Positions 47,773 through 58,503 of a stretch of 64,000 nucleotides of DNA are shown here, piece by piece. A model generated the notes under the pieces. That model searched no databases. It had not been told where the DNA came from and saw nothing but the letters and a program-made list of their open reading frames with translations. The DNA is taken from the NCBI RefSeq assembly GCF_000952685.1, contig NZ_JYHV01000020.1:47394-111393 (forward strand). Direction: 5' to 3'. How positions within the stretch are numbered: the stretch's first letter is position 1; every line of letters begins with the position of its first letter. A program made the position numbers and the translations under genes. Source of the DNA: Stutzerimonas stutzeri. GTDB lineage: Bacteria > Pseudomonadota > Gammaproteobacteria > Pseudomonadales > Pseudomonadaceae.

Positions 47773-49060
47773 GTCCTCCACCCGTTGCGTATCGCTCAAG
47801 CCATGTCAGCGCTTCAGCCACGCAATAAAAAGATCCGAACAGCAATATCTCATCCCCCTCCGCGGCCTGATCACACTGCTGCTCGAGTGCTTGGGATATT
47901 CCGGGGTAGATAGTGACGGTCGCGCCCCGTTCCTTCAATGACGAACTCAGCTCCGCTGCGGAGCGCGAGCGAGACGTCGCCAATGGCGCAACCGCCCAGC
48001 TGTCCACGACCGGGCGCAGTTCGTCGATCACACCTGACAAATCCTTGTCAGCTAGTAAGCCGAACACTGCAAGTCGGCGACCGGATTTCGGCTGCTGCCG
48101 GAGTTGCGTAGCCAGATAGGCAGCCGCGTGAGGGTTGTGCCCCACGTCGAGCAATATCACTAACTCTCGCCCCTTCCAGCGAATCGTCCGCTGGTCCAGA
48201 CGCCCGGTAATACGCGTATCCCGTAATGCTTGGATGAGCGGCGCAGGACGCCAGGACGGCTCGAGCAATGCAAACGCCTGCAATGCAACTGCTGCGTTTT
48301 CCAGCGGCAACCTGAGCAATGGCAGATTTCGCAGCTCCAGGGCGTTACCTGCCCCATCCTTGCCATACCAGTGCCAACAGGTGGCTTCTCTCACCAGATC
48401 GAAATCGAGCCCACGTACCAGCAACGGCACGGCAGACTGATTCGCGTACTCCAGCATCGACTCTGGCGGCGAGGAATCACCGCATACGGCGGGTTTAGCA
48501 GAGCGAAATATGCCAGCCTTTTCGAAAGCCACGCTCTCACGCGTAGAGCCTAGCCACTCGGCATGATCCAGGCCGACGTTAGTAACCACCGCCACATCGG
48601 CATCGACCAGGTTCACCGCATCGAGGCGGCCACCAAGTCCGACCTCCAGTACTACGGCATCCAGTGCCTCACGCTCGAACAGCCAGAAGGCGGCGAGCGT
48701 ACCCATCTCGAAATAGGTCAGGGAAACGGAGCCACGGGCCTGTTCAACCGCCTCGAAGGCATCACAAAGCGCTTCGTCGCTGGCGTCCACGCCGCCAAGG
48801 CGAACGCGCTCGTTGTAGCGCAACAGATGCGGTGAGCTGTAAACACCCACTGTCTTGCCCTGCCCCGCCAACATCTGGGCGATAAAGGCGCAGGTCGAGC
48901 CTTTACCATTTGTACCCGTGACCGTAACGACCTGAGGAGCCGGGCGTGTCAGCCCAAGCCTTGTCGCCACCGCACGGCAGCGATCGAGCCCCATATCAAT
49001 GGCGGTAGGGTGCAGCTGCTCGAGATACTCGAGCCAGTCCTGCAGGCTCCGCCGGGTCAT
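47756..49060 (-). CDS. folC: Bifunctional folylpolyglutamate/dihydrofolate synthase
   Basis: 434 residues. Adds glutamate to folates; Mur-ligase fold with ATP loop [13 protein letters not shown] and the [10 protein letters not shown] segment. The ATG overlaps the accD stop by four bases (ATGA), and its 3' end overlaps dedD. Length fits the bacterial family. Confidence 0.95.
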   Translation of the reverse strand: MTRRSLQDWLEYLEQLHPTAIDMGLDRCRAVATRLGLTRPAPQVVTVTGTNGKGSTCAFIAQMLAGQGKTVGVYSSPHLLRYNERVRLGGVDASDEALCDAFEAVEQARGSVSLTYFEMGTLAAFWLFEREALDAVVLEVGLGGRLDAVNLVDADVAVVTNVGLDHAEWLGSTRESVAFEKAGIFRSAKPAVCGDSSPPESMLEYANQSAVPLLVRGLDFDLVREATCWHWYGKDGAGNALELRNLPLLRLPLENAAVALQAFALLEPSWRPAPLIQALRDTRITGRLDQRTIRWKGRELVILLDVGHNPHAAAYLATQLRQQPKSGRRLAVFGLLADKDLSGVIDELRPVVDSWAVAPLATSRSRSAAELSSSLKERGATVTIYPGISQALEQQCDQAAEGDEILLFGSFYCVAEALTWLERYATGGGHALGG

Positions 49061-49950
49061 GCGCTAGCCGTCACCAGAGCCGGCTCCGCTGGCGTAGGCA
49101 GCTGTTGCAGCTGAGCAAGCAAACGCGACAGACGAGCACGCAACTCGGCGCGCGGGATGATCAGATCGATGGCGCCGTGATCCAGCAGGAACTCGCTGCG
49201 CTGGAAACCTTCTGGGAGCTTTTCGCGCACCGTCTGCTCGATCACGCGCGGCCCCGCGAAGCCGATCAATGCCTTGGGCTCGGCAACGATCACATCGCCC
49301 AGCATGGCCAGACTCGCCGATACGCCGCCATAAACCGGATCGGTAAGGACGGAAATGAACGGCAGCCCCTCTTCGCGCATCCGTGCCAGCACCGCAGAAG
49401 TCTTGGCCATCTGCATAAGCGAGATCAGTGCCTCCTGCATCCGGGCCCCGCCGGACGCGGCAAAACAGACCAGAGGGCAACGCTGTTCAAGCGCGGCATT
49501 GGCGGCGCGAACGAAGCGCTCTCCGACAATAGCGCCCATGGAGCCTCCCATGAAGGAGAACTCAAATGCACAGGCCACGACCGGCATACGCATCAAGGTC
49601 CCGCGCATGGCAATCAGTGCATCCTTTTCGCCCGTCTGCTTCTGGGCAGCGGAGAGACGGTCCTTGTACTTTTTGCTATCGCGAAACTTCAATCGATCAA
49701 CAGGCTCGAGGTCGGCCGCGATCTCTTCGCGTCCTTCGTTGTCAAGAAAGATGTCCAGACGCGTACGCGCGTCGATACGCATGTGATGCTGACACTTCGG
49801 GCAGACATCCAGTGTTTTCTCCAACTCCGGACGATATAGAACCGCCTCGCATGACGGGCATTTGTGCCACAGGCCTTCGGGCACTGAGCTTTTCTGCGTT
49901 TCCGAGCGCATGATCGAAGGGATCAGCTTGTCTACCAGCCAGTTGCTCAT
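49057..49950 (-). CDS. accD: Acetyl-CoA carboxylase carboxyltransferase beta subunit
   Basis: 297 residues. Forms the carboxyltransferase with AccA, making malonyl-CoA for fatty acid synthesis. An N-terminal zinc ribbon uses Cys31, Cys34, Cys50 and Cys53. The crotonase-like core includes [14 protein letters not shown] and [16 protein letters not shown] 49950 follows GGAG; GTG 49965 is an upstream alternative. About 220 bases separate it from trpF, with no gene seen in between. Confidence 0.96.
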   Translation of the reverse strand: MSNWLVDKLIPSIMRSETQKSSVPEGLWHKCPSCEAVLYRPELEKTLDVCPKCQHHMRIDARTRLDIFLDNEGREEIAADLEPVDRLKFRDSKKYKDRLSAAQKQTGEKDALIAMRGTLMRMPVVACAFEFSFMGGSMGAIVGERFVRAANAALEQRCPLVCFAASGGARMQEALISLMQMAKTSAVLARMREEGLPFISVLTDPVYGGVSASLAMLGDVIVAEPKALIGFAGPRVIEQTVREKLPEGFQRSEFLLDHGAIDLIIPRAELRARLSRLLAQLQQLPTPAEPALVTASA

Positions 49951-50171
49951 GCTTTTATTCTCCACAGCTTGTCAGTCCCGCGCGTAACAACTGCACGCAC
50001 CGGAAATTTATCGTTGCGACCGTCTCCATTGGAGCTCACCACGTCGCGTAGGCGATAGCCCAGAGGGGGCGCTGTCGCTGAAACTTGAGCCGCCACCCTT
50101 AACAGGCGGGTATCAATGGCGGGCCCGCCAATCCAGCGAATGGTAACTGGACGGCAATGCCCATCGGTTCG

Positions 50172-50795
50172 TCACATCGCCGTCCTTACCAGACGAATGA
50201 ACTCACGCACCTTTTCGACATCCTTGATGCCCTTGCTTGACTCCACTCCACCACTGACATCGACGGCGAACGGGCGCACTCCGGCCACAGCCTGTTGAAC
50301 GTTCTGAGGGGATAGTCCGCCAGCGAGTATCAGCGGCTTGGGCAGATCTGCTGGAATCAGCGACCAGTCGAACACTTCGCCCGTTCCACCTGGAACACCT
50401 GCCACGAAAGTATCGAGCAAAATGGCGCTAGCCCCGGCATAACGAACGGCCTGCGCGCGAATGTCTTCGCCCGGCTGGACTCTGAGCGCCTTGTACCATG
50501 GGCGGTGAAAGCCTTCGCAATCAGCCGGTGTTTCGTCACCATGAAATTGCAGCATATCCAGCGGCACGGCATCGAGTATTTCATTGAGCTCGCAACGCGA
50601 TGCATTGACGAACAAGCCTACGGTTGTGACAAAAGGTGGCAAAGCGGCAATGATCGCACGCGCCTGCTCGATGCCAACCGCGCGCGGGCTCTTGGCATAG
50701 AACACCAGGCCGATAGCGTCCGCTCCCGCTTCGGCAGCGACAAGCGCGTCCTCGATACGGGTAATTCCACATATCTTGCTACGAACGATAGGCAA
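50172..50795 (-). CDS. trpF: Phosphoribosylanthranilate isomerase
   Basis: 207 residues. Catalyses the Amadori rearrangement in tryptophan synthesis. The catalytic cysteine is in SKICGITR and the aspartate in [11 protein letters not shown]. The likely start is TTG at 50795 ([10 protein letters not shown]), matching the N-terminus of Pseudomonas TrpF from memory; no ATG exists at that position and the upstream frame is not conserved-looking. Confidence 0.94.
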   Translation of the reverse strand: MPIVRSKICGITRIEDALVAAEAGADAIGLVFYAKSPRAVGIEQARAIIAALPPFVTTVGLFVNASRCELNEILDAVPLDMLQFHGDETPADCEGFHRPWYKALRVQPGEDIRAQAVRYAGASAILLDTFVAGVPGGTGEVFDWSLIPADLPKPLILAGGLSPQNVQQAVAGVRPFAVDVSGGVESSKGIKDVEKVREFIRLVRTAM

Positions 50796-50923
50796 CGGCA
50801 GGTACCTGCGAAGAAAGACGCTGGATGGTAACAAAAGCGCCACAGGCTGCAACCTGCATTGCTGTGCCAGTCGGCGTCAGGACGACAGCTCCTGCCCCTT
50901 CTGCGCCTGCCGGTTTCCTGACC

Positions 50924-51793
50924 TTAGGTTCGTTGATTTCGGACATCCGGCAAGCCAGACAGAAAATGCGGCCCGAGATAGCGCTCAGGCAATTGGAACT
51001 GCTCCGGATAATCCACCTGAACCAGATACAGGCCATAAGGATGAGCCGTCACTCCACCGGTCCGCCTAACCCGCGACTCCAGCACCTTCCTGGCCCACTC
51101 CACCGGCCGTTCCCCCGCGCCGATAGTCATCAGCACACCAGCGAAGTTGCGCACCATATGGTGCAGAAAAGCATTGGCGCGGACATCGATCACGATGAGC
51201 CGCCCATACTCAAGCAACTCCAGATGATGAATCGTTTTGATCGGCGATTTCGCCTGGCACTGGCGCGCCCGAAAAGCGCTGAAATCGTGGGTCCCGACAA
51301 ACGCCTTGGCCGCTTCGCGCATCAGCGCGACATCCAGCGGGCGATGATTCCAGGTCACCTCTTCGGCAAGATGCGCGGGACGGATCTGATCGTTGTAAAT
51401 CACATAGCGATAGCGACGGGCCATGGCACTGAAACGCGCATCGAAGGTTTTCGGCATCTCCTTGGCCCAGGTGACACTGATATCGCCCGGCAGGTTCATG
51501 TTCGCACCCATGATCCAAGCATGCATGGAGCGGTTCACTGGCGTGTCGAAATGCACCACCTGGCCGCAGGCATGTACGAGCGCGTCGGTACGCCCCGCAC
51601 AACTCAGCACGACCGGATGACCACCAGCAACTTTACTCAGTGCACTTTCCAGCGAGAGCTGAACAGACGGCACACCATCGCGCTGTCGTTGGAATCCGCG
51701 GTAGCGTGAACCTTTGTATTCAACCCCGAGGGCGATTCTGAAAACGTCAGCGGCAGCCGATGGGGCTGCCGCTTCAGATACTGCATCAGTCAT
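50924..51793 (-). CDS. truA: tRNA pseudouridine synthase A
   Basis: 289 residues, with an Ala-rich N-terminal extension before the core begins (FRIALGVEYKGSRYRGFQRQ). It modifies U38-U40 of tRNA anticodon stems. The catalytic aspartate is in CAGRTDALVHACGQ; the usual motif reads GRTDAGVHA, so a leucine replaces the glycine after Asp-Ala. C-terminal VRNFAGVLMTIGAG is intact. It starts 2 bases after the fimV stop. Confidence 0.95.
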   Translation of the reverse strand: MTDAVSEAAAPSAAADVFRIALGVEYKGSRYRGFQRQRDGVPSVQLSLESALSKVAGGHPVVLSCAGRTDALVHACGQVVHFDTPVNRSMHAWIMGANMNLPGDISVTWAKEMPKTFDARFSAMARRYRYVIYNDQIRPAHLAEEVTWNHRPLDVALMREAAKAFVGTHDFSAFRARQCQAKSPIKTIHHLELLEYGRLIVIDVRANAFLHHMVRNFAGVLMTIGAGERPVEWARKVLESRVRRTGGVTAHPYGLYLVQVDYPEQFQLPERYLGPHFLSGLPDVRNQRT

Positions 51794-51795
51794 GG

Positions 51796-54522
51796 TCAGG
51801 CTAGTTTGGCGAGCATATCTCGCGCCTCTTGCTGCTGGGCATCGCTACCCTCGCTCATAACCTCATCGAGAATGTCGCGAGCACCTTCCGCATCACCCAT
51901 ATCGATGTAGGCGCGAGCAAGGTCAAGCTTCGTAGTGGTTTCATCAGTATCTGAGAAGAAATCGAAATCATCGTCCAAAGCGTCCGATGCTGCCTCGACG
52001 GGCGCGATCGTACCCGCTGGCTGCTCGGGAAGATCGACCGGCTCAACGTGTCGCGAGAGGTCGTCTAGCTCGGCCTCGACCTCATCCAATTCTGAGTTAA
52101 AGCGCGCAGAGGTTGTTTCTTCGGCAGCCTCGTCAGCCAGCGATAGGTCGAACTCCTCAGGCATATCAGCCGGCTGTGCGGAGTCAGAAAGTTCGAAATC
52201 AAAATCATCGGCCGGCTCGAGCGGCTCGGACTTGGACGCTTCCTCTTCGAGGCCGGTCATCAATTCGTCATTGCGATCGGTAGTGGCGGGCTGATCATCG
52301 AGATCGAGCGAGAAGCCGGCCAGCTCGTCCTCAAGAGAAACCTCATCCGACTTGGACGATTCGTTCAGATCGAAAGAGAAGTCGTCTGCGCCCTGCTCTT
52401 GGGTCGCGTCGAGGTTGAGTTCGTCGAAATTGAGCTCGTCCAGTTCCTCTGTGGCCTGATTAGCCGGCGCGGTCGTACCGGCCAGGTCGTCGTCCAACTC
52501 AAGATCGTCCAGGCTCAAATCAAAACTGTTGTCCGCGCTTTGATCTGTGGCTGGCGCAGGCTGTTCAAGCTCAAGATCGTCCAGGCTGAAACTGTCGAAG
52601 TCGTTGGTACTCGCCGAGGCTGCCGCAATACCTGCTCCCGCGGCAGCAGCCATTGCCGGGTATCTGGCCTTGGTCTGCTCTATAGCGGCGGTAGAGCCGC
52701 CAATATCCCGAAGTTCCGCCTCTTGCCGAGCGAAGCCCTCGCGATCGCCGAGTTCGGCATAGACTTCCATAAGTTTGAGGCGCAGGTCACTGCGCTGCGG
52801 CTCATCGTTCAATGCATTTTGCAGCAGGTCCGCGGCCTGATTGAAACGACCATAGGCGATATAAATATCGGCTTCGGCAAGCGGATCGTTGCTAGCCGCT
52901 GCAAGCGAGTCCGCCGAATGCGCGTCGGCACCCTCAGTGCTGCGATCGGCCGGTTCGACATCCGGCGAATCGAGGTCATGCTGCGCTACGTAAAACGCGT
53001 CCGGCGCGTCATCGGCCAGCAGACTTTCCTGCAGCTCGGCTTCTTTCATGGCGTTGCGGCGCGACAAAGCCATCAAACCGACCAGCAACAGCAGCAGCGC
53101 ACTGCCCCCCAAGACACCGAGCAGTACGGGATTTCCCAACAGTTCATCGACGTAGCTGTCGCTTTCGGGCGCCTGAGCATCTGCAACCGGCGCGACAGGA
53201 GCCGCAGGCGGCTGAGCGGCCGGCTCCTGGGGTGCTATTGCTTCGTTCTGAGGTACCTGCGACGCCGAAGCGTCAGCAGTAGTCTCGGACTCGGTTTCTG
53301 TCTCTGGCGCGACTTCAGTCGCTTCCGGTGCAGCAGGTGTGTTTGACTCAATCTCGTCGATCGGAGGATTTACAGACGCCTCGGTGCCCGCTGCCGGCTC
53401 CCCTCCAGTCGCCAACTGAGCCTGTAGTTTGGCAAGCTGGTCATCCTTGAGTTGCATCAGGCGCTGCAGTTTGTCCAGCTGACCCTGTAGGTCGTTGAGA
53501 CGGTCCTTGAGATCCAGGTTCTCTCGACGACTGGAATCGAGGCTTTCCTCGGCAACGGAAAGTTTGTCGCGCAATGCTGCCGCGTCCCCCCCCGTTCCGG
53601 CATCGCTGCCAGTGGTGGACTTCCCTGCTTCCGGCGCAACCAGTCGCAAGCTATCGCCCTGCTCGCTGCGAGAAGGTGCGGCCCCGGCCGACCCGCGCTT
53701 CGTGGCGTCGAGCTGACGCGCCCCCGCGACAGTCGAGCCAGCAGCCTGACGCCAGCTGGCATTCTGTTGCGCAACCTGCTGAATAGCCTCAGCTTGCGAA
53801 CGGCTACCAATCTGCTCGGCGTTCGGCAAGCGCAGCACTTGGCCATTCTTCATCCGATTGATATTGCCGCCAATGAACGCGTTCGGGTTCAGGTCCTGAA
53901 TGGCCAGCATGGTCTGATGTACGGTGCCGCCCTGCCGCGCGCGCTCTGCAATTTCCCAAAGCGTGTCGTTGGGCGTGACCTTGTATTCGTTACTTGGCTG
54001 CGCGGACGGGCTAGCGGATACCGGAGCAGCCGGGCTTGCCGGCCGCGGAGTCGAGACGGGACGGGACGACGGGGTCGCAATCGGTAGCTGAGGTGCAACG
54101 GCGGCAGCGATCTCCGGAGAGTACAGCGGCGGATCCAGCAGCAAGGTGTATTCACGCAGGAGACGGCCACTGGGCCAGAGCACTTCGATAAGAAAGTTCA
54201 GGTAGGGTTCGCGAACCGGCTTGGTCGACGACACCCGAATGATGCTTTTACCGTCAGGGCGCAATACAGGGGTAAAGGTAAGGTCCGTCAGAAAATACTG
54301 CCGGTCTACACCCGCCCTATTGAAATCTTCAGCGGATGCCAGAACCGGAACCACCTCACCCGGCGCCAAAGTTTTCGCGTCCAGCAGTTCGATTTCAGCC
54401 ACCAGCGGTTGATTCAGCGCGGACTTCAGCGTGACCTCTCCCAGCCCCAGCGCATAAGCCATTTCGGAAGTCAGCGCGGTAGCAGCCGCGATTGCCAGTA
54501 CCAGATTGCGAACCCGAACCAT
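51796..54522 (-). CDS. fimV: FimV/HubP-type polar landmark and motility protein
   Basis: 908 residues. A signal peptide is followed by a FimV N-terminal domain (LGEVTLKSALNQPLVAEIEL), a LysM peptidoglycan-binding domain about residues 177-232 (YKVTPNDTLWEIAERA), a Ser/Ala-rich linker with coiled coil, one membrane helix about 466-488, and a strongly acidic cytoplasmic region with TPR-like repeats ending in a C-terminal FimV motif (ARAYIDMGDAEGARDILDEV). It organises cell-pole machinery such as type IV pili and, in some species, type II secretion. AGGA precedes the ATG. It heads the fimV-truA unit. Confidence 0.94.
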   Translation of the reverse strand: MVRVRNLVLAIAAATALTSEMAYALGLGEVTLKSALNQPLVAEIELLDAKTLAPGEVVPVLASAEDFNRAGVDRQYFLTDLTFTPVLRPDGKSIIRVSSTKPVREPYLNFLIEVLWPSGRLLREYTLLLDPPLYSPEIAAAVAPQLPIATPSSRPVSTPRPASPAAPVSASPSAQPSNEYKVTPNDTLWEIAERARQGGTVHQTMLAIQDLNPNAFIGGNINRMKNGQVLRLPNAEQIGSRSQAEAIQQVAQQNASWRQAAGSTVAGARQLDATKRGSAGAAPSRSEQGDSLRLVAPEAGKSTTGSDAGTGGDAAALRDKLSVAEESLDSSRRENLDLKDRLNDLQGQLDKLQRLMQLKDDQLAKLQAQLATGGEPAAGTEASVNPPIDEIESNTPAAPEATEVAPETETESETTADASASQVPQNEAIAPQEPAAQPPAAPVAPVADAQAPESDSYVDELLGNPVLLGVLGGSALLLLLVGLMALSRRNAMKEAELQESLLADDAPDAFYVAQHDLDSPDVEPADRSTEGADAHSADSLAAASNDPLAEADIYIAYGRFNQAADLLQNALNDEPQRSDLRLKLMEVYAELGDREGFARQEAELRDIGGSTAAIEQTKARYPAMAAAAGAGIAAASASTNDFDSFSLDDLELEQPAPATDQSADNSFDLSLDDLELDDDLAGTTAPANQATEELDELNFDELNLDATQEQGADDFSFDLNESSKSDEVSLEDELAGFSLDLDDQPATTDRNDELMTGLEEEASKSEPLEPADDFDFELSDSAQPADMPEEFDLSLADEAAEETTSARFNSELDEVEAELDDLSRHVEPVDLPEQPAGTIAPVEAASDALDDDFDFFSDTDETTTKLDLARAYIDMGDAEGARDILDEVMSEGSDAQQQEARDMLAKLA

Positions 54523-54675
54523 TATGTAAATCCTTGTTTTTTAACTTTTCTCGGATGTTCGAGAGGGTCTTATAGTCACTGCCCGCGCCCGCCAGGTGGC
54601 GGTTCCCCCCGTCAGCGATAAGCCTAAACAGCGTCGTTAGCTAGAATAGTTCTTCGAATTTCCAGTAAGTATCTT

Positions 54676-54960
54676 TTACAGATAGTGTTTTATCAACAAC
54701 TCACCAGACCGTGCGGCATTGCCTGCCGCGCCTTTTCGCACGTTATCAGACACAATCCACAAATTAGCCCGCGCACTTCAGCAAGACATGTCGCCGCCAA
54801 GTCATCCCGGCCGCTAGAGGCTCGCCATAGCCATTCAGCCCAACCGAGCACCCCGACGCTCTACCGTCCGAGGATAGCCATGACTGGATCGGCCACAGCG
54901 GAAACGCCCGCAATCGAAAGGGCATCACTGTAGCCGATACCGCCCCTCGCGCAGAACCAT
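54676..54960 (-). pseudogene. Decayed second aspartate-semialdehyde dehydrogenase-like (usg) gene
   Basis: Reading the minus strand from 54777 to the TAA at 54676-54678 gives about 33 codons ending NLWIVSDNVRKGAA then, after ten residues, GELLIKHYL. This matches, from memory, the C-terminus of the asd2/usg-type paralog that sits next to asd in other pseudomonads (WxVxDNxRKGAALNAVQ...ELLI). A TGA stands at 54778-54780 and all frames are broken upstream. Fragments in shifted frames (GRDDLAATCLAEVR at about 54814-54773; SDALSIAGVSAVADP at about 54927-54883) may be further remnants. The 5' limit is uncertain. It is not expressible as an intact enzyme. Confidence 0.72.
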
Positions 54961-55032
54961 TAAGGCTTAACCCGACGAACCGTCGCGCGGAGTTCCTCCC
55001 CAAAAAACACCGCAGCACCTTTAGCTTCCGAC

Positions 55033-55066
55033 ACAAAAAAAGCGCCGCGGCAGTGCCGAGGCGCTT
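55033..55066 (-). terminator. asd terminator
   Basis: AAGCGCC (55040-55046) pairs with GGCGCTT (55060-55066), with an inner CGGC/GCCG stem. Seven As on the + strand give the U-run for minus-strand transcripts from asd, which ends at 55089. Confidence 0.88.
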
Positions 55067-55088
55067 CTAGTGTTTCTTTTCTTTCGGC

Positions 55089-56201
55089 TTATCGCTCCAA
55101 AAGAATACGCAGCATGCGGCGCAACGGCTCGGCAGCACCCCAGAGCAGCTGATCGCCAACGGTGAACGCGCCCAGGTAATGCGAGCCCATATTCAGCTTG
55201 CGAAGGCGGCCAACGGGAACACTCAAGGTACCGGTCACTGAGGTCGGACTCAGCTCCTGCATACTGGCGTCACGGTGGTTCGGGACGAGCTTAACCCAGG
55301 GATTATGCTGACTGATCAGCCCCTCGATATCCGAGATGGGCACGTCTTTATTCAGCTTGATGGTCAACGCCTGGCTGTGGCAGCGCATCGCGCCCACGCG
55401 TACACAGATACCGTCCACTGGAATCGGGCTTTTGAAACGACCGAGAATCTTGTTGGTTTCCGCCTGAGCCTTCCATTCTTCCCGGCTCTGCCCGTTCGGC
55501 AGTTCTTTGTCGATGTAGGGAATCAAACTACCAGCAAGCGGAACGCCGAAGTTATCCACGGGGAAAGCTTCGGAGCGTTGACACTCGGCGACCTTGCGAT
55601 CGATTTCCAGGATTGCGCTGGCCGGGTCTGCAAGCTCGTTGGCAACCGAGGCATTAATGCTGCCCATCTGCTTGATCAGCTCACGCATGTTCTGCGCGCC
55701 GGCACCGGAGGCAGCCTGGTAGGTCATGGCGCTCATCCAGTCGACCAGCCCATGCTCGAACAAGCCGCCAAGCCCCATCAGCATCAGGCTGACGGTGCAA
55801 TTGCCGCCAATGTAGTTGAGGGTGCCGGCGTCAAGCTGATGGTCGATGACCTTGCGATTGACCGGATCGAGCACGATGACCGCGTCGTCTTGCATGCGCA
55901 ACGTCGAAGCCGCATCGATCCAGTAGCCTTTCCAGCCCGCTTCGCGCAGCTTGGGGAATATTTCGCTGGTGTAGTCGCCACCCTGGCAGGTGAGGATCAC
56001 ATCGAGGGATTTCAGCTCATCGATGCTGTAGGCGTCCTTCAGCGGCGCGGTGTCCTTGCCGATCGACGGGCCCTGACCGCCTACGTTGGAGGTGGTGAAG
56101 AACACTGGCTCGATAAGGTCGAAATCCCGCTCTTCCAGCATTCGCTGCATGAGCACGGAACCGACCATACCGCGCCAACCGATCAGACCTACACGTTTCA
56201 T
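55089..56201 (-). CDS. asd: Aspartate-semialdehyde dehydrogenase
   Basis: 370 residues, the gammaproteobacterial (E. coli-like) Asd length. Converts aspartyl phosphate to aspartate semialdehyde for lysine, threonine, methionine and diaminopimelate. NADP-binding [17 protein letters not shown] at the start; catalytic cysteine in [14 protein letters not shown]; substrate region includes [19 protein letters not shown] lies 8 bases before the ATG. It is clearly distinct from the usg-type remnant downstream. Confidence 0.97.
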   Translation of the reverse strand: MKRVGLIGWRGMVGSVLMQRMLEERDFDLIEPVFFTTSNVGGQGPSIGKDTAPLKDAYSIDELKSLDVILTCQGGDYTSEIFPKLREAGWKGYWIDAASTLRMQDDAVIVLDPVNRKVIDHQLDAGTLNYIGGNCTVSLMLMGLGGLFEHGLVDWMSAMTYQAASGAGAQNMRELIKQMGSINASVANELADPASAILEIDRKVAECQRSEAFPVDNFGVPLAGSLIPYIDKELPNGQSREEWKAQAETNKILGRFKSPIPVDGICVRVGAMRCHSQALTIKLNKDVPISDIEGLISQHNPWVKLVPNHRDASMQELSPTSVTGTLSVPVGRLRKLNMGSHYLGAFTVGDQLLWGAAEPLRRMLRILLER

Positions 56202-56384
56202 CGCAACTACCTATATATATGTATGGCCCGCCTGGCAGGCCGTCGATAACAAAATACGCTTTCGGGTTCGAAAGCGAGGGCGCGCCGTGCCGTGGCACCG
56301 CAACGCCTCGCCATCACTCGGCGTCTTCCGCCTAGCCGCCGCCCGCAAGCTCTGTCAACGGCCGGTGCAATGGGACCCGAGAGA

Positions 56385-57470
56385 TTACAACTTCGCGAGC
56401 GCCGCGACTACTGCGTCACCCATTGCCTGAGTATTGGCCTTCTTGCAGCCGTCGGACCAGATATCGCCTGTACGCAGCCCCTCGTCGAGAACATTGCTGA
56501 CGGCCTGCTCGATGGCGTCCGCGGCCGCGACTTGGTTGAAGCTGTAACGCAGCATCATCGAAACCGAAAGAATGGTTGCCAACGGGTTGGCGATGCCCTG
56601 GCCTGCGATATCCGGGGCCGAGCCATGGCAGGGCTCGTACATGCCCTTGTTGTTCGAATCCAGTGAAGCAGACGGCAGCATGCCGATCGAGCCGGTCAGC
56701 ATGGAAGCTTCGTCCGACAGGATGTCGCCGAACATGTTGTCGGTCACGATCACGTCGAACTGCTTCGGTGCGCGCACCAGCTGCATCGCTGCGTTGTCGA
56801 CGTACATATGGCTGAGTTCGACATCCGGGTAGTCCTTCGCAACCTCTTCCACCACGGCGCGCCACAGCTGGCTGGACGCCAGGACGTTGGCCTTGTCCAC
56901 CGAGCAGAGCTTCTTGCCACGCACGCGGGCCATGTCGAAACCGACCCTGGCGATCCGGCGAATCTCGCTCTCGCTGTAAGGCAGGGTATCGAAGGCCATG
57001 CGCTCGCCGTTTTCCAGCACCTTGCTCTCGCGCGGCTGACCGAAATAGATACCGCCGGTCAGTTCACGGACGATAAGGATATCCAGCCCGGCAACGATCT
57101 CCGGCTTCAGGCTGGAAGCCTCGGCCAGCTGCGGGTACAGCAGCGCAGGACGCAGGTTGCCGAACAAACCCAGTTGCGAACGGATTTTCAGCAGCCCGCG
57201 CTCAGGACGGATGGCGGGATCGATGGTGTCCCACTTTGGCCCGCCCACCGCGCCGAGCAGGATGGCGTCGGCAGCACGGGCACGCTCCAAGGTCTCGTCG
57301 GCCAGGGGCACGCCGTATTTATCGACCGCGGCCCCGCCCAGCTCGTCGTAGCTGAGCTGGAAGTCGAGCTGGAACTTGTCGTTGGCCAGCTCCAGCACCT
57401 TGACCGCCTCGGCCATGATTTCCGGTCCGATACCGTCGCCGGGAAGAATCAGAATCTGTTTGCTCATCAT
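56385..57470 (-). CDS. leuB: 3-isopropylmalate dehydrogenase
   Basis: 361 residues. Oxidative decarboxylation of 3-isopropylmalate in leucine synthesis. [10 protein letters not shown] at the N-terminus, GAVGGPKWD, and the metal/substrate site [15 protein letters not shown] are present. Two adjacent ATGs (57470, 57467) are possible. It is the last gene of the leuC-leuD-VOC-leuB run. Confidence 0.97.
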   Translation of the reverse strand: MMSKQILILPGDGIGPEIMAEAVKVLELANDKFQLDFQLSYDELGGAAVDKYGVPLADETLERARAADAILLGAVGGPKWDTIDPAIRPERGLLKIRSQLGLFGNLRPALLYPQLAEASSLKPEIVAGLDILIVRELTGGIYFGQPRESKVLENGERMAFDTLPYSESEIRRIARVGFDMARVRGKKLCSVDKANVLASSQLWRAVVEEVAKDYPDVELSHMYVDNAAMQLVRAPKQFDVIVTDNMFGDILSDEASMLTGSIGMLPSASLDSNNKGMYEPCHGSAPDIAGQGIANPLATILSVSMMLRYSFNQVAAADAIEQAVSNVLDEGLRTGDIWSDGCKKANTQAMGDAVVAALAKL

Positions 57471-57481
57471 GTTTTCTCGAG

Positions 57482-57835
57482 TTATTCAGTGGGGCGGTCG
57501 CCATCGCGACCACCTGGAATCTGTGAGGAGACCGGCTGACCGTACATCGCTTTGATGCGTCTATCCTGCTCGTCGGCAGAAAAAGACTCCCAAATCAGGT
57601 CGTTGACGTCCGTCTCGCTGGAGAAGCCTTGCACTCCATCGTCCTCGAAGCCGACATGGCGCAGCTGGCCGCCATGCCCAGTCTGCTGGTTGATGGAGAA
57701 GTTCAGCTGATCGGTCCGCCACATTGCGTACCGGCCGGGAACCACCACATCAGCCGACTGACCTAGCCGGCGGCTATAGTCAGCAATTGAATCATCAAGG
57801 TCATCCACCGCCAGGGCGATATGAAAACGCTTCAT
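57482..57835 (-). CDS. Small VOC/glyoxalase-superfamily protein
   Basis: 117 residues. The first half follows the vicinal-oxygen-chelate pattern: [20 protein letters not shown], then strand-loop segments to LRHVGFED. It has candidate metal ligands His5 and His in RHVGF, but the second betaalphabetabetabeta unit is incomplete and the C-terminal 40 residues are hydrophilic. It lies between leuD (10 bases) and leuB (11 bases), an arrangement conserved in P. aeruginosa from memory, so a link to leucine synthesis is possible but undefined. GAAGGTG precedes the ATG. Confidence 0.85.
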   Translation of the reverse strand: MKRFHIALAVDDLDDSIADYSRRLGQSADVVVPGRYAMWRTDQLNFSINQQTGHGGQLRHVGFEDDGVQGFSSETDVNDLIWESFSADEQDRRIKAMYGQPVSSQIPGGRDGDRPTE

Positions 57836-57845
57836 CGTCACCTTC

Positions 57846-58493
57846 TCACTTGATCGCGCCGAACAGCCAGGGCTGGCTTTGCTGATGCCGGATCTCGAAG
57901 GCCTTGATGGCATCTGCGTCCTGCAACGTGAGGCCGATATCATCCAGACCGTTGAGCAGGCAGTGCTTGCGAAACGCGTCGACCTCGAAGCTGTACTGCA
58001 CGCCATCCGGGCGCGTTACCGTCTGCGCCGCCAGATCCACGGTGAGCTGATAGCCCTCGGTGGCCTCGGCCTGCTCGAACAGCGCATCGACCTCTTCTTC
58101 CTTCAGCACGATCGGCAGCAGGCCGTTCTTGAAACTGTTGTTGTAGAAAATGTCGGCAAAGCTCGGCGCGATAATCGCGCGGAAGCCGTACTCTTCGAGC
58201 GCCCAGGGTGCATGCTCACGGGACGAACCACAGCCGAAGTTTTCACGCGCGAGCAGAACGCTGGCGTTTTGGTAACGAGGAAAATTCAATACGAATTCCT
58301 GGTTTACCGGACGACTCGAGCAATCCTGATTGGGCTGACCCACGTCCAGATAGCGCCACTCGTCGAACAGGTTCTGACCGAAACCGGTACGCTTGATCGA
58401 CTTGAGAAACTGCTTCGGAATGATCTGATCGGTATCGACGTTGGCGCGATCGAGTGGCGCGACGAGACCGGTGTGCTGGGTGAATGCTTTCAT
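57846..58493 (-). CDS. leuD: 3-isopropylmalate dehydratase small subunit
   Basis: 215 residues. Swivel domain partner of LeuC, isomerising 2- to 3-isopropylmalate. N-terminal [14 protein letters not shown] and the substrate loop [15 protein letters not shown] are intact. GAGGAG precedes the ATG, which starts 10 bases after leuC. Confidence 0.96.
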   Translation of the reverse strand: MKAFTQHTGLVAPLDRANVDTDQIIPKQFLKSIKRTGFGQNLFDEWRYLDVGQPNQDCSSRPVNQEFVLNFPRYQNASVLLARENFGCGSSREHAPWALEEYGFRAIIAPSFADIFYNNSFKNGLLPIVLKEEEVDALFEQAEATEGYQLTVDLAAQTVTRPDGVQYSFEVDAFRKHCLLNGLDDIGLTLQDADAIKAFEIRHQQSQPWLFGAIK

Positions 58494-58503
58494 GTCGGTC
58501 TCC

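Noticed and set aside
54764..55036. Minus-strand 90-codon open frame between fimV and asd
   Set aside because: It runs partly through the terminator region and overlaps the decayed asd-like remnant in a different frame; no domain seen.
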